Shown here: one piece after another, positions 17,465 through 25,305 of the stretch
How the letters are laid out: every line of letters starts with the position of its first letter
How positions within the stretch are numbered: position 1 is the stretch's first letter
Origin: Holophagales bacterium
GTDB lineage: Bacteria; Acidobacteriota; Thermoanaerobaculia; Multivoradales; Multivoraceae
DNA length: 64,000 nt
Assembly (NCBI GenBank): GCA_009836625.1
Contig: VXVC01000014.1
Coordinates: 62,001 to 126,000 of the forward strand
Reading direction: 5' to 3'
Position numbers and translations under genes: made by a program
Notes under the pieces: model-generated
What the model saw: the letters and a program-made list of their open reading frames with translations, nothing else
What the model was told of the DNA's origin: nothing
The model's database searches: none

Positions 17465-19050
17465 GGCTGGGTCACCTCGAAGAAACGATCCCATAATGCC
17501 ATGCGGTCCCGGTGGAGGTGGCTGCCGGCCTCGATCGTCGAACCGAACTCGAGGTGCCTGGCCGTGTCCGGCCTGAACTCCGGCCACGCCGGCAGGTCCG
17601 GGCCGCCCAGCGGGTTCGGGTCGCCCGTCGCGGCGAAGGCGATCCAGTAGCCGGACATCGCCTCGGCGAGTTCGCGGTCCTCCGCCGCGTACTCGTAGTC
17701 CAGCTTGTCCAGGTTGTCGAACGCGTAGGCGATCTCGGCCGCGTGGTAGGCGCCGTAGAAGTCCTTCTCGGGATGCGGCGGGGCGTGGCTGAAGAAGTAC
17801 AGCCAGGCCGGCGAGGGCACGGTCTCCGAGAGCGTCGCCCAGGTCTTCATGTGCCAGGCGAAGACGCGGTCGGAGAACGCGTCGATGAAGGCCCGCCTTG
17901 CCGCTGCGTCATCCGGCACCGGATAAGCCTCGAAGAACTCGTCGGCCACGTCGGGGAACTGGCTCTTGACCAGGAACTCGACCCCGGACTTGTTCGACGG
18001 GAGCATGCGGCCCATCAGGCTGGTCGCCTCGTCGCGGTTCGATCCGACCAGCACCGGCACGTCGGCCTGTTCGCCGGACCGGTAGATCTCGGCGATCTGC
18101 TTCGGCAGCACCCAGCCGTCGACGTTCGGCCTCGTCGCAAAGGCGCCCTGCTTGGAGGCCTCGGCGAGAATCGCCTCGGCGTCCAGTTCGCGCAGGCGGG
18201 AGGCCGCGTCGACGCCGTCGATCCCGAGCCGCTTGGCGAAGGCCTCGCCGGCGCTCTCGGCCGAGCCGTCCTCCGACGAGCGAAGCACCGGCAGGCCGTC
18301 GAAGAAGCCACCGCTCTGGCCGATCGCCCGCTGGAACAGCCCGCGCGCCAGGGGCGAAGCCTGCAGCACGTTGACGCTCCAGGCACCCGCCGATTCGCCG
18401 AAGATCGTCACCCGGTCCGGGTCGCCGCCGAAGGTCGCGATGTTGTCCCGCACCCACTGCAGGGCGAAGATCTGGTCCAGGACGCCGTAGTTGCCGGAAA
18501 CCCCCTGGTCGGACTCGGCCGACAGGGCCGGGTGGGCGAGATAGCCGAAAGCGCCCAGCCGGTAGTTCACCGTCACCACGACGACACCCTTCCGCGCCAG
18601 CGCCGTGCCGTCGTAGAGGGGCAGCGACCCCGATCCGCGGGTGAGCGCGCCGCCGTGGATCCAGACCATCACCGGCAGGCGATCGCCCTCGTCGCCCGCG
18701 GTCCAGAGGTTGAGGTACAGGCAGTCCTCGCTCACTTCGACCAGGGGCTGGGCGTAGAAGCCGCCCTCGGGGTACGGCGCCTGCATGCAGGACGGCGGCT
18801 CGACGATCGCGTCGATGGGCGTTCTGCCCGGGGTCACGGGCCGCGGCGGCCGGAAACGGAGGTCGCCGAGCGGCGGTGCGGCGTAGGGAATGCCGAGATA
18901 GGTGTGGAGGTCGGGCTCGTGTTCGCCGACGAAGCCCATCACGTAGCCGCTCGTCGTCAGCTTGACCGGCCCGAACTGGGCAGAAGCCACCGACGCAGCG
19001 AGGAAGAAGGCGGCCGAGGCGAACGCGAAGCGGCGGGCCAGGGGAGTCAT
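17461..19050 (-). CDS. Secreted type-B carboxylesterase
   Basis: 529 residues. Signal peptide to about residue 24 (FLAASVASAQ). Typical carboxylesterase B motifs: YLGIPYAAPPLG, EDCLYLNLW (about 108-116), oxyanion HGGA (132-135), GNYGVLDQIFALQWVRDNI, and the nucleophile Ser220 in GESAGAWS. The triad Glu is probably in SNRDEA and the His near HAAEIAYAF. It hydrolyses carboxylic esters outside the cytoplasm; natural substrate unknown. Together with the two HSL esterases this makes three exported esterases within 12 kb. First of a coupled pair with 17078-17464. Confidence 0.92.
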   Translation of the reverse strand: MTPLARRFAFASAAFFLAASVASAQFGPVKLTTSGYVMGFVGEHEPDLHTYLGIPYAAPPLGDLRFRPPRPVTPGRTPIDAIVEPPSCMQAPYPEGGFYAQPLVEVSEDCLYLNLWTAGDEGDRLPVMVWIHGGALTRGSGSLPLYDGTALARKGVVVVTVNYRLGAFGYLAHPALSAESDQGVSGNYGVLDQIFALQWVRDNIATFGGDPDRVTIFGESAGAWSVNVLQASPLARGLFQRAIGQSGGFFDGLPVLRSSEDGSAESAGEAFAKRLGIDGVDAASRLRELDAEAILAEASKQGAFATRPNVDGWVLPKQIAEIYRSGEQADVPVLVGSNRDEATSLMGRMLPSNKSGVEFLVKSQFPDVADEFFEAYPVPDDAAARRAFIDAFSDRVFAWHMKTWATLSETVPSPAWLYFFSHAPPHPEKDFYGAYHAAEIAYAFDNLDKLDYEYAAEDRELAEAMSGYWIAFAATGDPNPLGGPDLPAWPEFRPDTARHLEFGSTIEAGSHLHRDRMALWDRFFEVTQP

Positions 19051-19075
19051 CGGCCGGTTCTATCGCACGCCGCCG

Positions 19076-20329
19076 CTACTTGGCGACATCGTAGGAGGTC
19101 AGCGACTCCTGGTCCCGGATGTAGAACGCGCCGTTGGCGACCACCGGATGCGCCCAGGTGAAGTCGCCGCGGTACTCGATCTCGAAGCGCCCTCGCTCGT
19201 CGTAGCCCTCGGGCGTGGCGACCGCGAGGCCCACCTTGTTCCGCTCGCTGAGAAGGAAGAGCTTGCCGTCGGCCATCACCAGGGAACCCTTCCCGACGCT
19301 GCGGGCGCGCCAGTGGACTTGGCCCGTCTCGATGTCGACGCTGGTCAGCGCGGGGCCGAAGAAGCTGTAGAGCGTCCCCTCGTGGGCAACGACGCCGCCG
19401 TGGTGATTCTGGAGTCGGGTCTCGAAGTACGCCTGCTCGCTGAAGAAGGAACCGCCCTCGTCCTCGACGCTGACCCGGACCGCGCCCCCGCCGATGCCGT
19501 AGGACGCCGAGTAGAAGACGAGGTCGCCTTCGAGGACCGGCGTGGCGATGTTGATCGCGTTCACGGTGGACGGCCGCTCGTAGCGCCACAGCAGGGCGCC
19601 GTCCTCGGCGCGAACGCCGACGCCGGCCTCGCCGGTGAAGCCGATCAACACCTCGGTCCCCGCGATCTCGCGCAGGATGAGCGAGGAGTAGGAGGCCACG
19701 TCGCCCAGCTCGGCCGAACGCCAGATCGTGCTGCCGTCAGCCGTCGAGAGGGCGGCGATCGCGCCGTCCGGGCCGCCCGGCATGACGAACATCCGGTCGC
19801 GGACGACCAGCGGCGACTCGCTGATGCCCCAGCGGGTGTTCGGACTGCCGAAACGGTCCAGCATGTTGAACTGCCAGACCACCTCGCCCGAGTCCTTCGC
19901 GATCTTCGCCACTTCGCCCATGCCGTTCAGGACGAAGAGCGAATCGCCGTCGATGGTCGGCACCGAGCGCGGACCGTCGCCCCGGTCCGTATGGTCGTAC
20001 AGGGGGCCCAGCGCTCGTACCCACACCTCGCCGCCGTCGCTCGCACGCAGGCGGAAGACCGCGCTCTGGCCGTCCCGGGTGCCCTGGACGTAGATCGCAT
20101 CGCCCTCGACGGCGACGGTCCCGTAGCCCTGACCGAGCGTCTCGATCTGCCAGTTGACGGCGGGGCCCTCCGGCGGCCACTCGTCGAGCAGGCCGGTCTC
20201 GGTCGAGATCCCGGCGCGGTCCGGCCCGCGCCACTGCAGCCAATCGTCGGCGTGCGCTGCCGTCGCGAATCCGGCGGCGAACACGGCCGCAACCAACACC
20301 TGTGTACCCCTGCTGAACATATGCGCCAT
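19076..20329 (-). CDS. Secreted PQQ-like beta-propeller protein
   Basis: 417 residues with a signal peptide (VLVAAVFAAGFATAAHA). The mature part opens with DDWLQWRGPDRAGIS, the usual beginning of 'PQQ-binding-like beta-propeller repeat' proteins of soil and marine bacteria. It continues with repeated blades carrying G-x-x-x-W or VWxxxxxG signatures (GEVVWQFNM, GSTIWRSAEL, GALLWRYER, GQVHWRARS). There is no dehydrogenase active-site Asp/Cys pair, so a scaffold or binding role is more likely than an alcohol dehydrogenase. Divergent from the NAD(P)-binding gene at 20472. Confidence 0.88.
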   Translation of the reverse strand: MAHMFSRGTQVLVAAVFAAGFATAAHADDWLQWRGPDRAGISTETGLLDEWPPEGPAVNWQIETLGQGYGTVAVEGDAIYVQGTRDGQSAVFRLRASDGGEVWVRALGPLYDHTDRGDGPRSVPTIDGDSLFVLNGMGEVAKIAKDSGEVVWQFNMLDRFGSPNTRWGISESPLVVRDRMFVMPGGPDGAIAALSTADGSTIWRSAELGDVASYSSLILREIAGTEVLIGFTGEAGVGVRAEDGALLWRYERPSTVNAINIATPVLEGDLVFYSASYGIGGGAVRVSVEDEGGSFFSEQAYFETRLQNHHGGVVAHEGTLYSFFGPALTSVDIETGQVHWRARSVGKGSLVMADGKLFLLSERNKVGLAVATPEGYDERGRFEIEYRGDFTWAHPVVANGAFYIRDQESLTSYDVAK

Positions 20330-20350
20330 GACCGCTCCTCAGATTTACTG

Positions 20351-20380
20351 GCTGGCCGGCCAGCATTATACTGACCGGCC
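20351..20380. promoter_or_regulatory. Palindromic operator candidate between divergent genes
   Basis: A perfect 14-bp palindrome GCTGGCCGGCCAGC (20351-20364) is followed after ATTATA by CTGACCGGCC (20371-20380). TACTG precedes GGCC-rich half-sites twice. ATTATA could be part of a -10 element. This arrangement resembles TetR-family operators in high-GC bacteria. The TetR gene in the window (29534) is 9 kb away, so any link is speculative. Confidence 0.4.
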
Positions 20381-20471
20381 GCGAGCCGGATCGTACTCGC
20401 TCGGGTTTCGCTGCTGAGCGGAATACGGGATCCAGGGACGCCGCCTGACGGCGAAGCAGAAAGCAGGTCGA

Positions 20472-21164
20472 GTGCAAGGCGACAACCCGAAACTCAAGGC
20501 CGTGGTCTTTGGGCCGACGGGCCTGGTCGGCATGGGCGTCACCCGGGCATGGCTCGACGATCCCCGGGTCGCCGAGGTGCGCGCGGTCTCCCGGCGTCCG
20601 TTGCCGTACTCCGCGCCCGGCCTGCGCCTGGTGGAGTGCCGGGACTTCCTGGATCTCGCGCCGCTCCGCGACAGTTTCGAGGGAGTCGACGCCGTCTGCT
20701 ACTGCCTGGGGCGGTCCTACAGCGAGGTTCGGGACGCGGCGGAGTATCGCCGGATCACGTACGACTTCGCGCTCGCGGCCGGACGAGCGGTGCTCGAGGC
20801 GAGTCCGAACGCGACCTTCCACTTCGTCAGTGGCTCGGGCACGAGCCTCGAGAGCCGGATGAACTGGGCCCGCGTCAAGGCGGAAACCGAGCAGGCCCTG
20901 AGCGAGCTCGGACTCGGCAGCTGCGTCTGCTGGCGGCCCGCCGGCATCCTCCACGAGGTGAAGCCCGACCGCATGACGGCATACCACCGCATGGGCGCCG
21001 CGATCGGCGCCCTGCTCCGTGGGTTTCGGTCGCTCACCGTTGGCAACCGGGCGATCGGCGAAGCGATGCTCCAGGCGACGCTGGACGGACGCCGCGAGGG
21101 GATCCTCGAGAACCGGGAGATTCGCGACCTGGCCGACCGCTATCGTGCGCGCTCACGGGACTGA
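20472..21164 (+). CDS. NAD(P)-binding protein, epimerase/NmrA-like
   Basis: 230 residues, GTG start. Rossmann motif VVFGPTGLVGMGV (about 11-23), then RAVSRRPLPY and CRDFLDLAPL, then FEGVDAVCYCLG. HFVSGSGTSLESRMNWARVKAETEQAL resembles the atypical SDR 'S...Y..K' region, but the Tyr is replaced by a WxRVK sequence. This type (Tsr/HTATIP2- or YbjT-like) often acts as an NAD(P)H-sensing protein or reductase. It is followed after 19 bases by the luciferase-like oxidoreductase, so it likely belongs to the 20.5-23.1 kb plus-strand unit. Confidence 0.8.
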   Translation: MQGDNPKLKAVVFGPTGLVGMGVTRAWLDDPRVAEVRAVSRRPLPYSAPGLRLVECRDFLDLAPLRDSFEGVDAVCYCLGRSYSEVRDAAEYRRITYDFALAAGRAVLEASPNATFHFVSGSGTSLESRMNWARVKAETEQALSELGLGSCVCWRPAGILHEVKPDRMTAYHRMGAAIGALLRGFRSLTVGNRAIGEAMLQATLDGRREGILENREIRDLADRYRARSRD

Positions 21165-21183
21165 GCAGGAAGGAAGACGCCAC

Positions 21184-22251
21184 ATGGAGTTCTGGACCGC
21201 AACCGTCGCCGCGCCGACCCGGAGTGCCGAGTTCGCCCGTCAGGCGGAGACCAGGGGCTGGGACGGCATGAACGTCGTCGATTCGCAGAACCTCTCCGGC
21301 GATCCCTACGTTTGCCTCGCGCTCGGCGCCACGGCGACGGAGAAGCTGCGGGTGGCGACGTCGGTGACGAATCCGGTCACCCGCCACCCGGCGACGACGG
21401 CGTCCTCGGCGCTCTCGGTTCAGCGGGTGTCGCGGGGCCGCATGGTCCTGGGCATAGGTCGCGGCGACAGCGCGCTGGCGCACCTTGGCCGCGCGCCTGC
21501 CCGCCTTGGCTGGTTCGAGGACTATCTCGTCGTCCTGCAGACCTACCTGCGCGGCGAGGAGGTGGACTTCGAGAACACGGGGATTGCGGACGAGGCCGCG
21601 CCGCTCGCGGAGAAGCTGGGACTGGCGCACGGGCCCTCCGCGAGCAGCATCCGCTGGATCGGCGACGGTCCGAAGGTCCCGGTCGAGGTCGCGGCTACCG
21701 GCCCGAAGGTGATCGGGATCGCCGCCCGCCAGGCCGACCGGGTCATGCTCGCCGTCGGCGCCGACCCGAAGCGTGTCGCCTGGGGAATCGAGACGGCGCG
21801 CCAGGCCGCGGCCGAGACCGGTCGCGATCCGGACTCGCTCAGGTTCGGCGCCTACGTGAATGTCGTCTGCTGCGACGAGCCGGAAGTCGGCCGCGAACTC
21901 GGCCGTGCCTCCACCGGCCTGTTCGCGCGCTTCTCGGTCATGTACGGAGAGATCGCCGGACCCGCCGACGAGCAGCAGACGGAGGTGTTCCGCAACATCC
22001 ACGACCGCTACGACATGACCGCCCACGGCCGGGAGGGCGGGCAGCAGACGACCGCGCTCACGGACGAGTTCATCGACGGCTACGCGATCGTTGGCAGCCC
22101 CGAGCACTGCGCGGCCAGGCTCGAGGCTCTGCTCGACCTCGGGATCGAGAAGTTCGCGGTTGCCGGGCCGAACTTCCTGGCGCCGAGCGCTCCCGGCCGG
22201 GAAGCCGCGGGGCGGTTCACCGAAGACGTCCTGCCGCGGCTGCGGGCATAG
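21184..22251 (+). CDS. LLM-class (luciferase-like) oxidoreductase, probably F420-dependent
   Basis: 355 residues from ATG 21184 (MEFWTATVAAPTRSAEFA). TIM-barrel bacterial-luciferase superfamily: GWDGMNVVDSQNL, LRVATSVTNPVTRHPATTA, GRMVLGIGRGDSAL, VEVAATGPKVIGIAARQADRVMLAVGA, and the C-terminal GSPEHCAARLEALLDLGIEKF. The 'TNPVTRHP' type is usual for F420-dependent members (Mer/MSMEG-like) rather than FMN monooxygenases. That cofactor choice is inference; no F420 biosynthesis gene lies in the window. Next gene is an SDR 12 bases downstream. Confidence 0.88.
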   Translation: MEFWTATVAAPTRSAEFARQAETRGWDGMNVVDSQNLSGDPYVCLALGATATEKLRVATSVTNPVTRHPATTASSALSVQRVSRGRMVLGIGRGDSALAHLGRAPARLGWFEDYLVVLQTYLRGEEVDFENTGIADEAAPLAEKLGLAHGPSASSIRWIGDGPKVPVEVAATGPKVIGIAARQADRVMLAVGADPKRVAWGIETARQAAAETGRDPDSLRFGAYVNVVCCDEPEVGRELGRASTGLFARFSVMYGEIAGPADEQQTEVFRNIHDRYDMTAHGREGGQQTTALTDEFIDGYAIVGSPEHCAARLEALLDLGIEKFAVAGPNFLAPSAPGREAAGRFTEDVLPRLRA

Positions 22252-22263
22252 GAGGCACGAAAC

Positions 22264-23142
22264 ATGGAAGTAGCCGGCAGATCGGCAGTCATCACCGGCG
22301 GCGGCAACGGCATCGGCCGCGCCATCGCCCTGGCCCTGGCGCGCGAGGGCGCGAACGTCGCGGTCGCCGACGTGGAACAGGACGCCGCGGAGAGCGTCGC
22401 GCGCGAGGTGGAAGCCCTCGGCGCCAAGGCGCTGGCGGCGCGCGTCGACGTCGCGCGGGAAGAGGATCTCGAGCGCCTGGCCGACGACGCCTGGGCCGCG
22501 TTCGGGTCCGTCGAGCTCTTGTTCAACAACGCCGGCGTCGGCGCGGGCCGGGCGCCGGCCTACGGCTTCAGCGCCGACGATGTGCGCTGGATCCTCAGCG
22601 TCAACCTCGAGGGCGTGCTGAACGGCATCCGCGTCTTCGCGCCCCGCTTCATCGAGGGCGGCAGGGAATCCCGCATCGTGAACACAGGCTCCGAGCACAG
22701 TCTAGGCATCCCCTTCCCGGGTTCCGCCGTCTACACCGCCTCGAAGCATGCGGTGCTCGCCATCTCCGACGTGCTGCGCGCGGAACTGCCCAACCACGTC
22801 GGCGTCAGCGTCTTCTGCCCGGGCTGGGTGGCGACGAGCATCTGGCGCTCCTCGGAGCGCCGGCCCGAGCACCTCGGCGGACCCCGGGAGGCCAATCCCG
22901 CCGGGGGCAAGCTCAGCGCCGAGCACGCGATGTCCGCGGCCGAGGCGGCCGACATGGTGCTACAGCAGATCCGCGAAGGCCGCTTCTACCTGCTGACCCA
23001 TCCCCACGTCATCGAGTACGCGCACACCCGGTGGAACGATGTCGAGACCGCGTTCGCCGAGCAGGCGCCTCGGTACGAGGGGGACGACAGGTACGACGTG
23101 GCGAAGGCGATCGCGCGGATCCGGGCCGAGCGAGCCGGCTAG
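22264..23142 (+). CDS. Short-chain dehydrogenase/reductase
   Basis: 292 residues, classical SDR. TGGGNGIG (11-18), Asp36 in AVADVE for NAD preference, NNAGVG (88-93), catalytic Ser143 in NTGSEHS, and YTASK (157-161). The C-terminal 80 residues (LLTHPHVIEYAHTRWNDVE) are longer than in the minimal SDR and resemble the 'SDR family NAD(P)-dependent oxidoreductase' found beside F420-type LLM enzymes in sterol/terpenoid clusters. Ribosome site AGGAGGC before the ATG. Its TAG stop shares CTAG with the opposing gene. Confidence 0.9.
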   Translation: MEVAGRSAVITGGGNGIGRAIALALAREGANVAVADVEQDAAESVAREVEALGAKALAARVDVAREEDLERLADDAWAAFGSVELLFNNAGVGAGRAPAYGFSADDVRWILSVNLEGVLNGIRVFAPRFIEGGRESRIVNTGSEHSLGIPFPGSAVYTASKHAVLAISDVLRAELPNHVGVSVFCPGWVATSIWRSSERRPEHLGGPREANPAGGKLSAEHAMSAAEAADMVLQQIREGRFYLLTHPHVIEYAHTRWNDVETAFAEQAPRYEGDDRYDVAKAIARIRAERAG

Positions 23143-24215
23143 CCTGCCGGGTTGGGCGCCAGGTGGTCGAAGGGGCCCGCGTCACGGCTCTCGCGGTAGC
23201 AGGCGACGATCGGCTCGAGGTCGCTCGGGCTGGCGCCGTGGAGGATGACGCCGTCGGCGCCCAGGTCGAACTGGCCGCGGATCTTCTCGACGCAGCGGGC
23301 GGGTGAGCCGGTGGCGGCGGGGGCCAGCCAGTCTTCGGGAATGAGCGGGGCGATCCGTTCGAGTTCCTCCGTCGTGGCCAGGCTGTCGATCGCGCCGCGG
23401 AAGCCGGCGACGAGAGGGTCGGCGCGGAAGCGCTCCAGCACCTTCGGGTCCCAGCGGTTCGTCTCGACCATCAGGTCGCCGTAGGCCTGCAGGTAGGTCG
23501 CCATCCGGCCGACCGTCTTCTTCAGGCGCAGCGGCTCGGGGAGGTGGTCGCCGATCGTGGCGAAGCAGGACCACACCCGGACCGAGGCCGGATCGCGGCC
23601 GGCCTGTTCCGCGGCCCGTTTCACGGTGCGCACGCAGCGGGCCAGGGTTTCGTCGGTGAAGAAGGTGTGCAGCACCACGGCGTCGAAGGTCCGGCCGCCG
23701 AGAGCCAGAGAGTTCGGCCCGAAGGCGGTGAGGGTCATCGGGATCTCGTCGTGCGCCTCGGCGCCGAGGCGCAGCACCGGGAAGCGGCCCGCCGGTCCGT
23801 CGTGGCCGACGATCGTCTCGCCCCGCCACATCCGGCGCATCAGCCCGACGAAGTCCTCCATCTGCGCGGTGGTGATCCGGGGCAGGCCGAGCGCGTCGAA
23901 CACGCGGGCGATGCCGCGGCCCAGGCCCAGCGAGAAGCGGTCGCCGGTCAAACGGTGCATCGTCAGCGCGTAGGAAGCGGTGATCAGCGGATGCCGGGTG
24001 TTCTGGTTGGTGGCCGCGGTGGCGATGCCGAGCTCCGTCGAACAGGCCGCGGCGGCGCCGGAGAGGGTGGCCGCCTCCTTGACATTGAAGCGCTCCGAGA
24101 TGAAGACGGAGCCGAAGCCCATCGCTTCGCCGGCGCGCACCTCGTCGAACAGCTCAACCGGGGACTCGGGCTGGCCGGCCAGGGTGTAGAAGGCGAGTTC
24201 GTTCATCCGTTGCAC
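23139..24215 (-). CDS. LLM-class F420-dependent oxidoreductase, TIGR03857-like
   Basis: 358 residues. The GTG at 24215 lies 9 bases after an AGGAGG ribosome site, so it is preferred to the ATG at 24206. The luciferase-like barrel carries MGFGSVFISERFNVKEAATLSGAAAA, TAATNQNTRHPLITASYALTMHRLTGDRFSLGLGRG and a C-terminal GADGVILHGASPSDLEPIV. This combination matches the 'TIGR03857 family LLM class F420-dependent oxidoreductase' as I remember it from actinobacteria. It is the last gene of the operon that begins with the acyl-CoA dehydrogenases. Likely a hydride transfer on a CoA-bound or cyclic ketone substrate. Confidence 0.88.
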   Translation of the reverse strand: MQRMNELAFYTLAGQPESPVELFDEVRAGEAMGFGSVFISERFNVKEAATLSGAAAACSTELGIATAATNQNTRHPLITASYALTMHRLTGDRFSLGLGRGIARVFDALGLPRITTAQMEDFVGLMRRMWRGETIVGHDGPAGRFPVLRLGAEAHDEIPMTLTAFGPNSLALGGRTFDAVVLHTFFTDETLARCVRTVKRAAEQAGRDPASVRVWSCFATIGDHLPEPLRLKKTVGRMATYLQAYGDLMVETNRWDPKVLERFRADPLVAGFRGAIDSLATTEELERIAPLIPEDWLAPAATGSPARCVEKIRGQFDLGADGVILHGASPSDLEPIVACYRESRDAGPFDHLAPNPAG

Positions 24216-24228
24216 GGGAGTTCTCCTC

Positions 24229-25305
24229 CTAGAGCAGTTCGGCCGATTCCAGGTCGAGGGCGTGGCGGGTGTGCCGCCTGGTCATCGCGACGAACATCTC
24301 GTTGCCGCGCTCGGTTTCACGGACCATCATCGAGGCGATCACGCAGACGCCGAAGCCGGCAAAGGCGCCGAGCCGGTAGTCGTTCCAGCAGGCTTCCCGG
24401 GAGTAGCCGTCGATGCCGGCGGCGATCAGCCGCTGGTGGTACGCGCTGACGATCTCCTCCTCGCAGCGCCGGCGGAGGGCCGGGTCCAGGCTGCCGCCCA
24501 GGAAGTAGGCGACATCGCCCAGCGGACGCCCGATCGTGATGCTCTGCCAGTCGACGGCGGTGATCGAAGGCGGCGAGGTGCGCGGGTCGATCAGCAGGTT
24601 GTCGAGCCGGTAGTCGATGTGGACGAGGGAGAAGGGGTCGGGCGCGTCGCCGGTCCAGGCTGACTCGGCCTCGCCGTAGACGCTGAGGACCTCCCGCGAG
24701 TCCTGCTCGAGCCGGCCGCCGTAGCGATCGAGGAAGCCTGGCAGCAGCGTCCGGTAGCGATCGTGGGTGGCCGCCGAGAGTTCAGCGCTGGGGCGGCCGA
24801 GCCACCCGGCTGGAAACAGGGAGGCGTCGTTCCAGACCGGGGCGTGCAGGCCGGCCAGTTCCAGCACGGCCGCCAGCGCCACCTCCTCGTCGCAGCCCGC
24901 GATCTGGTCGCCCTGCTCCGCCGGCGCCTCGTCGCTCATCAGCACCGCGAAGTGCGGGCCTTCGCCGTCGATCCCGGCGAAGTAGCAGCGCGGCGTCGAG
25001 ATCGAGAGGCGCGGCTGAAGCTCCTGGTAGAAACGCACTTCCTTCAGGTAGTTGCGCAGCACGACGCCGGTCGCCCGGCTGGTCGGATCGTCGGACGGGA
25101 ACTTCCCGACCAGGGTGCGGGGCGCGCCCGCGGCGCCTTCGCCGTACTCCAGGCTGTAGCGAATGCAGCGTCCGAGCTGTCCGGTGCCGATGTCGGAGGC
25201 CTCGAAGCCGAGCACCTCGACCTCGTGACCCGCGGCGCGGAGCTGCCCCGTGAGCCACTCCGCGCTCACCTCCTCTGCGGTGGGAATGAACGGCGCCGAA
25301 GTCAC
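24229..25305 (-). CDS. APH/ecdysteroid-kinase-like phosphotransferase
   Basis: 358 residues from the GTG at 25305, which overlaps the upstream stop (GTGA). Protein-kinase-like fold of the APH/DUF1679 group: IGTGQLGRCIRYSLEY (glycine loop), LVGKFP (Lys for ATP), EVRFYQEL (pairing Glu), LVHIDYRLDNLLID (catalytic loop with Asp and Asn), and AVDWQSITIGRPLGDVAYFLGG (metal-binding Asp). All catalytic positions appear intact. Such kinases often stand beside acyl-CoA dehydrogenases and phosphorylate small hydroxylated molecules, including sterols. Here it is embedded in such an operon. Confidence 0.88.
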   Translation of the reverse strand: MTSAPFIPTAEEVSAEWLTGQLRAAGHEVEVLGFEASDIGTGQLGRCIRYSLEYGEGAAGAPRTLVGKFPSDDPTSRATGVVLRNYLKEVRFYQELQPRLSISTPRCYFAGIDGEGPHFAVLMSDEAPAEQGDQIAGCDEEVALAAVLELAGLHAPVWNDASLFPAGWLGRPSAELSAATHDRYRTLLPGFLDRYGGRLEQDSREVLSVYGEAESAWTGDAPDPFSLVHIDYRLDNLLIDPRTSPPSITAVDWQSITIGRPLGDVAYFLGGSLDPALRRRCEEEIVSAYHQRLIAAGIDGYSREACWNDYRLGAFAGFGVCVIASMMVRETERGNEMFVAMTRRHTRHALDLESAELL

